NCBI GenBank assembly: GCA_027924645.1
Contig: BSBN01000763.1
Location: forward strand, 5,456,001 to 5,520,000
Reading direction: 5' to 3'
DNA: 64,000 nucleotides
DNA from: Cunninghamia lanceolata
Taxonomy: Eukaryota; Streptophyta; Pinopsida; Cupressales; Cupressaceae
Positions 55,455 through 64,000 of the stretch are shown one piece after another; the stretch's first letter is position 1, and the number at the start of each line of letters is the position of its first letter. Below the pieces are notes generated by a model. That model did not search any database, was not told the DNA's origin, and saw only the letters and a list, made by a program, of their open reading frames with translations. A program made the position numbers and the translations under genes.

Positions 55455-56940
55455 GGAAGAATTACAACACCAACAGATATACTTTTAGAGGAGGTTACTT
55501 GATGTTGACATGTACAAGTCACTTGATTTTAGAAACATTCAGGGTTACCCAAATCCTATCCCTTTGAACGCAAAAAAATGTTTGTCAAAATTTAATGAAT
55601 GTAAATCAGAATCAACAGGAATGCACTTGCAACAATTCATTAATTTAGTGGTGAATTGTCAAATCAACTAAGAGGATGTTATCATGAAATTTTTTTTGAG
55701 AACTTTAGAAAATGATGCTGAAGATTGGTTTTCTAGCTTGCATATGCATTGCATAACCTCATGGAATGAACTTGCAAGAAAATTCATATATCAGTTTGAG
55801 GAAAAGAATAATGAGTATTTACTACTCAAGAGAGAAGTCAAGGATCTACCATGAAATTAGAATGTTGCATATCCCCCTTAGATGCACTTTTTGGCTTAAT
55901 GAGACATGAGGGGGAGTTTGGATTAGCTCTACTCAACAAAATGTTGGAAATCCACTTGCAAATACCTATTAATTTTATGCCTGATGAATCTGTACGCATT
56001 GAGTTATTCATGAGGATATATGAGCCTAATTCATTTTATTGGCCTGAGTTGTGGAAACCAGTTACTTTTAACCAGGTGTGTGATTGGATTTCAGCTATAG
56101 AGAGGATCAGGCATGCTAGCAATGGTGCTGAATGTGGGGTGAACAATGACACAATGTCATTTGTAGAAGAGACATATGCAAGTGAGGTTTTCAATGATAA
56201 TAGTCTAGGTTTGAATGAAGATGAAATTGTGGAAGACTAGCTCTTCACCTTGGAGGAGGACTGTAATGTTGAATACACTATTGAAGACATATTGTGTGAG
56301 GATTGTATGGTCAGCAATGAAGCAAATGAAGAAGCAGGTCAACTTGGTAGCAAACAAGAAGTGCCCCCATTGGCTGATATAATTGATGAAGAAGAGGTAT
56401 GTACATCTGTGTATGCTTTCCAATATTTTACATATTGTATGATAGAATAATAGAAGAAAATCAGAACATATCTAGCCAAGATGATAAACAATGTACAAAC
56501 AATGAGGTGAATAAGGAGGCAGAATCAGATAAGGATTTGGATCTGAATACATTGAAGTTGGGATTTCTTGAGGGTTCTTTTCACCAAAATGATGCATTGA
56601 AAAGTGAGCCCATGTATGAATGCTTTTCTTTTTTGGAGGATTGTCTACATGATGTTCCAAATTTGTAGTAGTGTGATACCATATATTATGCAACATATGC
56701 ATGTTTTAATTTTTCTATTTGTTTAGGAAAACCTTCATTGAAGCATGATGATGAAATAGATGATAATGGATGTTTGCCATATGGTAATGGTGTGTTCCAA
56801 TTTGTGATTGATTGTGAGATACAAAATGATGGAATTGTTGTTGACATGGGAGAATACAGTCATATGTTTTAGATGACCAGTGGTAGTGTTTGCTTTCAAG
56901 TTTGTAAGGAAAGTGCTTTCAGATTTGACTTGATGCAATT
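55455..56940 (+). pseudogene. Decayed gag of NA-2
   Basis: Reading begins near 55455. After YPNPIPLNAKKCLSKFNECK comes MHLQQFINLVVNCQIN, a stop, then EDVIMKFFLRTLENDAEDWF, SSLHMHCITSWNELARKF and IYQFEEKNNEYLLLKREVKD. This is the gypsy gag capsid pattern (LxxxAxxWFxxL...SWxELxxxF). After a stop the open frame 55851-56240 continues MRHEGEFGLALLNKMLEIHL and NQVCDWISAIERIRHASN. The acidic tail runs to about 56700 in other frames. No zinc knuckle or pol was found. Layout parallels the NA-1 gag. Confidence 0.7.
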
Positions 56941-57104
56941 AGATGAGAACAAGGTGTATGACAGGGGTAAATAGAGGCCTTTTCTTTATCTAATGGCCTT
57001 GTGCCATCAACTTTGGTGTGGTTTTTGAAATCATACCAGTTCAAGGTAGTTAAAGAGATGCTAGACTCTATGGCCCAATGAATAAAGCACTGGTCTACTC
57101 CACC

Positions 57105-57170
57105 AAAGATCTGAATTCTTTCTATGCCCACAAGGGGCATACATCCCCAAGCAAGAGCCACTATTGGGAC
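57105..57170 (+). other. Conserved segment next to the NA-2 3' LTR
   Basis: Shares CTGAATTCT and AAGAGCCACTATTGGGAC with NA-1 (2986-3050). Its last base abuts the 3' LTR start at 57171. Confidence 0.5.
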
Positions 57171-59421
57171 TATAAAATTTTGCAAAACATTTTAAGTGCC
57201 CATGACAAAAAACTTGATTTACACACTCAGAAATGCCCTTGAAAAATCTGCCCCAGTGACCTACTTTGGAGGGTCATAAATTGGAGCCAGTTGACATTCA
57301 TGCCAAACCACCTGGTGAGTGTGTTCATTTGACATAAGTGAACATGTATGTTTGATCTCATCTTTTTGGATGAGTTTTGATAGGGTTTTGAAGAGAAAAG
57401 ATGGAGGGTTCTGGGACTATTTTGTTGTTTGCAAATTCTCAGGCCTGCGAAGTGGCCTCCTGTTCAGACTGATATTTCATAGCTAGATGATCGTCATGGA
57501 AAATGGATTGGTGCTTTGCATTCCATTCATATTCATATGCTTCCTGGACTGGTTTAAAAGCCTCAGGATCAAATTTGATATTTTTACCAGGGCAAAAGCA
57601 AATGCAGTTTGTTCAGTTTTTACATTTGCATTTCCAGAAAGTTGCAGAGGTCAACTTTGACCCTCAATATTTGTGAAGGAAGTAGATTGGTGAAAAATCC
57701 TCTTGCACACATGCTCAATGGATCTAAATGAACAAGTGTTTCCATCGGCAGCTTCCTAGAAGCATATTTGATATTTTTTCAAGGAGATGACTTGGTGTGC
57801 TCAAGTCGGTTTTTTAATAGGTGCAGTTGCAGAAAAGTCTGAGTGACCTACTTTGGAGGTTGATATCTTGCACCTCGGGGTATGTTTTTCCAATCCATTT
57901 GCTGCATTGAATTCTTGGGTCATATGACTACATGCCTATGCATTTTCATGGCTCCAGGAGATGGTTTTCTCAGTTTTCCAAAATGATTTTGGAGGCCACT
58001 TGGCCTGTTTTGATCATTGTGTAAAGTGCCAGAAAAAGGATTTTGATGACAACCCATTTTATTTTTTCACCTCATGAGCATACAAATGCAGTGTTAGATC
58101 AATTGATGATAAAAAGTTGTTTCAAAATGAAAATAAAATTAGTCGGGCCCACAAGGGACCTAACATGACAAAATTGTTGTTGGGAGCTGGCAATTCAAAT
58201 TGTAGAGTAGATTAAAAATTTAGGGTTTGGCTTGGTGTCAAATGTTCTATAATTGTTGGTTGAGTATGTTGACATTGACAATTTGAGAAATGGCATGTTA
58301 TGTTTCAAATATATTCAAACAAAGGGGGTCTTTGTCTCATGTTTTATCAAATACAGTTCCTAGTAATGGTAGAGGAATTGAGGGAGAAATGATGGGATTT
58401 TGTCTGTTAAAGCATCTTTGGTGACTAATGAATGGCTTAAGATATCATATTCAGCTCTACCACTTCTCAGTAGTATTCTGGTTTGCCAATTAAAACTATT
58501 CACATTTGATAGCAATGAAGAACATGATCACCTACACCAACTGTAAATACATGAACTTGGCCCAAATAGATTGCTTGTGAGGGAGGGGTCTTCAGTTGTA
58601 AGAAAAGTGGCAATGTGGCCTAATTGTTGATATAGATGGGTGTTTGTAGAGGTGGTGAGACTACTTTTGTCATGAAGAATTGCATCTCAAAATTGATCAT
58701 ATATTTAACAAATTTGAAGACAACTTCATTTTAAAAATGTATGATGGGGAATTTAAGATTGCTGTCAATTTTGGTCTCTAGTGATAGTGATAGATTACCT
58801 GTTCTCTAGAGTGCAGAGCACATAGAAGATGCACGTGAGGTTACATAGAAGTTTTGTTTGAAGACACATGATGGAGGTGTTTTGACTATTAACCTTTTAA
58901 GGGTTTCGAGGGATGCTCCACAACTACTTACTATTGGTGTAGACAAGACTCTGGCTATTGGGGATACACTATCATTCACAGAGTTAAAGCCATATTAAGC
59001 CAGTTGTAAAGATCATTTTCCACAGTGTCTCATCTCGGTGCCATCCTCGTGCTCTAAATTTTGATATTTTAACATGCGTTAAAGACTCTCATATATGGGT
59101 TATTGAAAATCCAACACTTGCAACAAATTTTGCTATGGCACTGTACTAGAAACTAATGGCTGAAATCTTAATTGAGTTCTACTAATGACTTACATTATCT
59201 GATAGTATTGAAGATTGCTTGCATTAGCCATCCTTGAGCTCTTATTTTGTACAAGGCATATTCAAACAATAGTAGGAGAATGCAAATAGAGTATATAGGC
59301 AAGTGCTAAGAAAGAAAGAACCATCATTGCAATAACTTCAATAATAGGTTTATACTACAAGAGATTGTTTTTCCTAAAAAAATCTAGCAAACTTTGGAGG
59401 AATGATTTGTTCCATCGATGC
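57171..59421 (+). repeat. NA-2 3' LTR, left part
   Basis: Copy of the 5' LTR (40402-42151 plus 48202-48695), here free of Copia-2. It carries GACCTACTTTGGAGG at 57258 and 57845. It stops at GATGC (59417-59421), where the gypsy LTR begins. The 5' LTR continues past that point with CTTTGGCAATG. Confidence 0.9.
58741..59146 (+). pseudogene. Captured WD40 fragment in NA-2 3' LTR (uninterrupted copy)
   Basis: Reads LVSSDSDRLPVL*SAEHIED, LKTHDGGVLTINLLRV, DAPQLLTIGVDKTLAIGDTL, SFTELK. After a one-base insertion at about 58988 it reads IKPVVKIIFHSVSSRCHPRA, LNFDILTCVKDSHIWVIENP and stop. It is contiguous, giving the fullest view of the captured piece. It shares the IGDT (Trp-to-Gly) change with the other LTR and has its own stops. 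Confidence 0.68.
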
Positions 59422-60296
59422 TGATGCAGGAGCATCCAGTGGTGTAAGGGCAATCTTGCATCATGCAAAAAGAAGTTAATTCAAAATCATTGTAGTTGTT
59501 TTCATTTCTTTCCATAATTAGTGTTTTTAATTCCATAATATCCAAAATAATAATGTAGGACTTTCAGTTTTTCCAAAACTGCTAAAAATAGCGACCTGCC
59601 TATTTTGGAAAGTGTACCTGCTATTTTTAGAAAGTTTGCATTTGGGCACGTAATGAAGAAAAAACTTCCAAAAAGTTACATAATGGAAATATAAGACCTT
59701 TGGCGAAGGAATCAGGAAAAGACCATTTGTGAGCTGAAAGATATTAAACGTTTTGTTTTCTGAAAAGCCCCTGAAAATTTTTGGAATGAGATATGAGGCA
59801 CTAAAACTTCCCATAAGATCCCAAAAAGTTGATAGAAATCCATTTATAAATTTATAGCGTGATAGTTCACATCGTGAGCTTTCTGGTGCTTAAAACGGTT
59901 TATCAATCGAACACCCGAATCAAAAGTTATGCTTCCCGGAAGTTGACCTACTTTGGAGGGAATTGCAAATTTTGAAATTCAGCTGGAGGCCACCTAAAAG
60001 TGCTATTTATGACTATTTTGGGAACCCTAGGTGGTAGTAGAGTGAAGGGGGCCAGTGTAGAGTCAAGAATAGGTGGGAAAATAGAAACCCTAGCTGATTT
60101 GGGGTTACAGAAGGTTGAAGATTCTGGAGTCTTGAGGTTGGGAAAGTTGTAATGTGTTGCAGCCAGTAGAGGATTCATCCTTTGATTGTAATTAAACTTT
60201 TGTAATGTAATGAGTTGCCTAGTTCAATAAAAGAAAGTTCTATTTGCTATGTTCAATATCTGTTATTGTGTGTTTTGTGATTTACCCCCTTCATCA
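59422..60296 (+). repeat. Gypsy 5' LTR (875 bp)
   Basis: Starts TGATGCAGGAGC and ends CCCCTTCATCA, with five-base inverted ends. It contains GACCTACTTTGGAGGG at 59945-59960, also present in the NA-2 LTRs. Small frames inside it are not genes. Confidence 0.93.
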
Positions 60297-60298
60297 AG

Positions 60299-60310
60299 TG
60301 GTATCAGAGC
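60299..60310 (+). other. Gypsy primer-binding site
   Basis: TGGTATCAGAGC, a perfect initiator-Met primer site, two bases after the LTR. Confidence 0.97.
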
Positions 60311-60397
60311 AAGGGTTCCTAAGTGTGTAGACAGATCGCTGACCGTGAGGCAGTTTGCACCAGGACTTGATGTTGTGGGTTTGCTGCAGAGACCAAG

Positions 60398-61730
60398 ATG
60401 CCTCCATGAAGAAATTGTGTTGGGAGGAATGCTTTGACAGAAGAGGGTTTTAGAGCCCTACAAAGGCAAATCGATGCATTGCAAGAGGAGCTATGAAGAG
60501 GGTTTGAGCCGAGGACAAGAGAAGAAAGTGAAGATGAAGTTGAAGAAGAGCTATCTAAGGAAGAACAATATGCTACCAAAGATGCTACAAAAGTAAGGTT
60601 GTTGAGGGTCATTTCGAAGATCAAAAAGAGGCCCAGGATCAAAGTTTCTACATATTTTGGAGATTTGAATCCAGAACAGCTTATTGATTGGATCAATGAC
60701 ATGGAGGAGTATTTTGAGTATGAAGATGTGGAGGACCCAGATCGGGTTAAGTTTGCAAAAACAAAGTTGAAGGGCCACACCAATATTTGGTGGAAGGAGG
60801 TCCAATTAGAGAGGAACAGAAGAGGAAAAGTAAAGATCACCAGATGGGATCGGATGGTGGAGAAATTGAAGAAGCAGTTCATTCCTGTGGACTATGAGTT
60901 GGAGTTGCTGAAGAAGTTGCAAGGACTGAAGCAAGGTAACAAGTCTATTAAGGAGTATACAGAAGAGTTTTATAAAATTACTATCAGGACAGGCCATGCA
61001 AAGCCCAACAAGGAGAAGGTAGGTAGCCCGTTACATTAATGGGTTGAGGCCAAGTATTCAAGAGGAGTTGAGCCTAGTCAGAATGACCACCATAGAAGAT
61101 ACGTACTATTTTTCCCTAAAGGTGGAAGAGAAGCTGAACAAAAGATTTGATAGCAAGCAAAGGGGAAGAGGTCAAGGTGGAAGGACTGGTGGAAGACCCT
61201 ATGGAGGCCGTAATGAAGATCAAAAGAAAAGTGAAGAAATAGGCACCAGTCAAAATCAAAGAGGGGATAATACCTACTGCCCTCATGACCAGAACAATGG
61301 TGATCAAAGAGGAAGAGGAAGAGGCAAACTTGGGCAAGGACCTAGAAGAGGAGGTTTTAGAGGAACCTGTTTCCAATGTGGAGAAGAAGGGCATCGAGCA
61401 TATGAGTGTCCGCAACATCAAGAAAGGACAAATAGAAGACCTAAAGGTAATGCACGAGTTGCACATGTAGATGAAGATGCACATTTTGAGCATTCTAAAG
61501 ATGTTGAAAGGGGAGAAACCCTAGTTGTTAGAAGAACCTTGCTGAATGAGGAGAAAGAACCCAATCAGAGGAAGAGTTTATTCAACACAAGGTGCAAATG
61601 TGAGGGTAAGTGTTGTGATATTATTATTGACAGTGGAAGCATTGATAATCTTATTTCAGAGGAGATGGTTGACAAGTTGAAGTTGACAAGAAGAAAGCAT
61701 CTGCATCCATATCAGATTGCATGGTTGTAG
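60398..61730 (+). pseudogene. Gypsy gag and protease N-terminus
   Basis: Start chosen at 60398 (MPP). A stop follows at once (60407-60409, CGA-to-TGA type), with another at 60494-60496. The capsid part reads VSTYFGDLNPEQLIDWINDM, EEYFEYEDVEDPDRVKFAKT, IWWKEVQLERNR and LKQGNKSIKEYTEEFYKITI. A 4-base duplication (GTAG at about 61019) shifts the frame. It then continues INGLRPSIQEELSLVRMTT, an Arg/Gly-rich basic region and one knuckle, CFQCGEEGHRAYEC (61368-61409). The protease active site IIIDSGSIDNLIS is at about 61620-61655. The frame ends at a stop at 61728-61730. Confidence 0.92.
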
Positions 61731-62375
61731 AAGGACCATAGAGCTTTGGTCAATGAGCAGTGTTTAGTGAAGTTCAAGATTGGTGACTACTATGATGAGG
61801 TGCTATGTGATATCATACCGATGGATGCATGTCATATGCTGTTGGGGAGGCCGTGGCAGTATGATAGGAGCGCTGTCCATGATGGCCATGCAAACACATA
61901 TTCCCTAACAAAGGATGGAGTTTGTCATAAGTTGAAGCCCTTGAAGGAGGTGGAAGAAAAGGTATGTAGTACTACCATAATTTGTTTGGTAGATGGTAGG
62001 AAATTTTTGGAGGGTATGAAGCATGAGTGTCATTGCTTTGCATTGATTCCTAAGATTTGTCAAGAGAAATGTGAAGATGTACCAGAAGAAGTTTCAAATA
62101 TATTGGAAGAGTTCCAGGACATTATCTCTGATGATGTACCAGAAGGTTTACCACCAATAAGGAAGATAAGTCATCAAATAGATTTGATACCAGGAGCCAG
62201 TTTACCAAACAAGGTAGCCCACAGAATGACCCCTGCAGAGAATGAAGAGCTGAACAGACAAGTTCAAGAGTTGTTGAGGAAGGGATTGATAAGGGAGAGC
62301 CAAAGTCCATGTGTGGTACCAGCTGTACTAGCACCAAAGAAAGATAGAGAATGGAGGATGTGTACAGACTCTTGA
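61731..62375 (+). pseudogene. Gypsy protease C-terminus and RT N-terminus
   Basis: Continues in the gag-pol frame: VNEQCLVKFKIGDYYDEVLC, IPMDACHMLLGRPWQYDR (protease end). Then comes VPEGLPPIRKISHQIDLIPG, RMTPAENEELNRQVQELLRK and SPCVVPAVLAPKKDREWRMC of RT. It ends at a TGA (62373-62375) where relatives have a sense codon before AINKIT. Confidence 0.92.
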
Positions 62376-63458
62376 GCCATCAATAAGATAACGATCAAGT
62401 ATAGATTTTCATTGCCAAGAATGGATGACATCATGGATTGTTTGAGTTGAGCCAAGTACTTCACGAAAATTGACCTGAAGAGTGGGTATCACCAAATCCG
62501 TATCACAGAAGGGGATGAATGGAAGACAGACTTCAAGACAAAGGAAGGTTTGTATGAGTGGTTAGTCATGCCATTTGGGCTAACCAATGCACCGAGCACA
62601 TTCATGCGGCTCATGAACGAGGTACTGAAAGAATTTTTGGGAAGTTTTGTTATTGTTTATTTGGATGATATTTTGATTTTCAGTAAGACTTGGGATAAGC
62701 ATTTGATGCATATCAGAAGAGTTCTAGAGAAGCTGAGGGAGGAGAAGTTTTTGATTAATCTGAAGAAATGTAGTTTTGTAAAGAAGGAGTTGGTATACCT
62801 AGGATTTGTTGTCTCAGAGGAAGGTCTTAAGATGGACCCAGAAAAGGTAAGGGCTATCATTGAGTGGTCTACACCAAGGACTGCAACAGAGGTAAGATCT
62901 TTTCATGGTTTGGCAAGTTTTTACAAAAAGTTTATCAGGAATTTTAGTAGCATTTGTGCACCCCTAACTGAAACAATGAGAAGGGATAGAAAAGAGTTTA
63001 GATGGACTAAAGGAGCTGACAAGAGCTTTGATACATTGAAGCAGAAAGTTGTAGAACAACCTATTTTGGCACTTCCAGAATTCAATAAGGTATTTCAGGT
63101 AGATTGTGATTCTAGTGGTAGTGGTATAGGAGCTGTTTTGAGCCAAGAAGGTAAGCCCATTGCCTATTTTAGTGAGAAGCTTAATGATGCCAAGAAAAAG
63201 TATTCTGTTTATGATTAGGAATTTTATGCAATAGTTCAGGCTTTAAAGAAATGGAGACATTATTTGTTGCCAAAAGAGTTTGTTTTATATACTGATCATC
63301 AGGCTTTGCAGTATATTAATAGTCAAGGGAAGTTGAACCAAAGGCACTTAAAATGGGTTGAGTTTTTGCAGAGTTATACCTTTGTTTTGAAGCACAGGAG
63401 TGGGAAGTCCAACAGAGTTGCAGATGCCTTGAGCAGAAGGCAAAATTTGTTGACATAA
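62376..63458 (+). pseudogene. Gypsy reverse transcriptase and RNase H
   Basis: [57 protein letters not shown] (YLDD at 62658-62669) and ECSF-like [18 protein letters not shown]. RNase [41 protein letters not shown], a stop at 63218, then [18 protein letters not shown] and [20 protein letters not shown] near 62449 and a TAA at 63456-63458 are further stops. Catalytic residues are kept. Confidence 0.95.
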
Positions 63459-64000
63459 ATGAAGATAGAGGTTGTTGGGTTTGATGAGCTCAGAAGTTTG
63501 TATCCTGAAGATCCAGATTTTGCAAAGGCTTGGAAAGCTTGTCTAGAGCCTATTACTTTGGACAAGACAAAATGGTTGGATTTCATAATCCAAGACGGCA
63601 TGTTGTTTAGAGGAAGCCAGTTGTGCATTCCGAGGAGTTCCATGAGAGAGAACCTGATTAAAGAGAAGCATAGTGGAGGATTGGTTGGACACTTTGGTCT
63701 AGATAAGACCATTTCTATTGTTGGTGAAAATTATTATTGGCCACAGTTGCAGCAGGATGTGAGGAAGTTTGTGCAGAGTTGTAGAGTACGTCAGATGGCA
63801 AAAGGAACAAGTCAAAATACAGGATTGTATCAACCATTACCTGTACCAGAGAAGCCATGGGATGATATTAGTATGGATTTTGTTCTTGGTTTACCAAGGA
63901 CACAGAGAGGGCATGATTCTATTTTTGTGGTGGTGGACAAATTCTCAAAGATGGCACATTTTATTCCTTGTAAGAAGACTAATGATACTGTTCATATTGC
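63459..64000 (+). pseudogene. Gypsy integrase, start only
   Basis: Reads [20 protein letters not shown] (HH of the zinc site), [20 protein letters not shown]. The second Cys of the HHCC motif is Arg, so the zinc site is broken. The core begins with [20 protein letters not shown] (first catalytic Asp) and [17 protein letters not shown]. It runs off the window. Confidence 0.93.

Larger units (their letters stand above)
40402..64000 (+). mobile_element. NA-2: gag-only element with ~4.1-kb LTRs carrying host-gene fragments (3' end beyond window)
   Basis: Sequence from 40402 (TGTAAAATTTTGC) reappears at 57171 (TATAAAATTTTGC) and stays alignable to 59421 once Copia-2 is removed. Downstream of the first copy, after removing Copia-3, the sequence runs to ACCAACA at 55157, three bases before a primer site (55161), then a gag-only interior to 57170. 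I therefore read the two copies as the 5' and 3' LTRs of one element. The net 5' LTR is 4,135 bases. Later insertions are Copia-2, Copia-3 and a gypsy element in the 3' LTR. The right end and target duplication are outside the window, so the LTR reading is inferred but well supported. Confidence 0.8.
59422..64000 (+). mobile_element. Gypsy element (chromovirus-like), 3' part beyond the window
   Basis: An 875-base 5' LTR (TGATG...CATCA), initiator-Met primer site, then gag, protease, RT, RNase H and the start of integrase on the plus strand. It is inserted into the NA-2 3' LTR with GATGC as the left target copy. Stops and one 4-base frameshift break gag-pol. Domain order (integrase after RNase H) and the YLDD, single-knuckle gag fit a Ty3/gypsy element. 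The integrase wording resembles chromoviruses, but the chromodomain would be outside the window. Confidence 0.96.

Noticed and set aside
40402..59421. Local duplication of a WD40 pseudogene (two copies, 17 kb apart)
   Set aside because: Copy borders coincide with TG/CA-type LTR ends, a primer site and a gag interior. An LTR pair explains all of this with one event.
59527..60178. Minus-strand frames of 95 and 76 codons
   Set aside because: Both lie within the gypsy 5' LTR and show no motif.
60299..60310. tRNA gene suggested by tRNA-complementary sequence
   Set aside because: Only the short primer-binding sites next to LTRs match. No cloverleaf or promoter boxes surround any of them.

Overview
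The window is AT-rich nuclear DNA from a plant with a large, repeat-laden genome. A gymnosperm is my best guess, but nothing here proves it. The evidence is Ty1/copia and Ty3/gypsy LTR retrotransposons, an L1-type LINE with a plant-style ORF1 and C-terminal RNase H, tRNA-iMet primer sites, and relics of plant gene families (PPR, a plant WD40 protein). I found no intact host gene, tRNA, rRNA or CRISPR array. Nearly every coding relic belongs to a mobile element and is broken, mostly by changes that look like C-to-T or G-to-A decay.

Layout from left to right. (1) 1-4848: a gag-only, non-autonomous LTR element (called NA-1 here), with part of its 5' LTR, its primer site, a decayed gag and the end of its 3' LTR. 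(2) 4849-7734: unassigned. (3) 7735-13920: an old copia element on the minus strand (Copia-1) with catalytically dead pol. (4) 13921-18228: unassigned. (5) 18229-26957: a full-length L1-type LINE on the minus strand with a 20-bp target duplication, itself split by a solo LTR at 20070-21589. (6) 28440-30265: an isolated Tat-type gypsy pol fragment on the minus strand. (7) 30266-40401: the remains of another retroelement with a repeat-rich gag on the plus strand, interrupted by a 6.5-kb defective copia (Copia-A, 31634-38104).

(8) 40402 to the right edge is the most interesting part. I read it as one non-autonomous element (NA-2) with LTRs of about 4.1 kb. The 5' LTR (40402-55157) is split by two later copia elements, Copia-2 (42152-48196, target duplication ACAAC) and Copia-3 (49146-53711, AAAGA). 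A primer site and a gag-only interior follow (55158-57170). The 3' LTR starts at 57171 and is cut at 59422 by a gypsy element that runs off the window. Because the two LTRs are copies of each other, each acts as an empty-site control for insertions in the other. The shared part of these LTRs carries a sense-strand fragment of a host WD40 gene resembling the TPLATE-complex subunit TWD40-2. The 5' LTR also carries a PPR-gene relic.

LTR divergences counted by eye fit the nesting: about 9% over a sample of NA-2, 4.9% for Copia-2 and 4.7% for Copia-3. The genes do not form a host pathway. The window is a stratified record of element insertion, gene-fragment capture, internal deletion and methylation-type decay.
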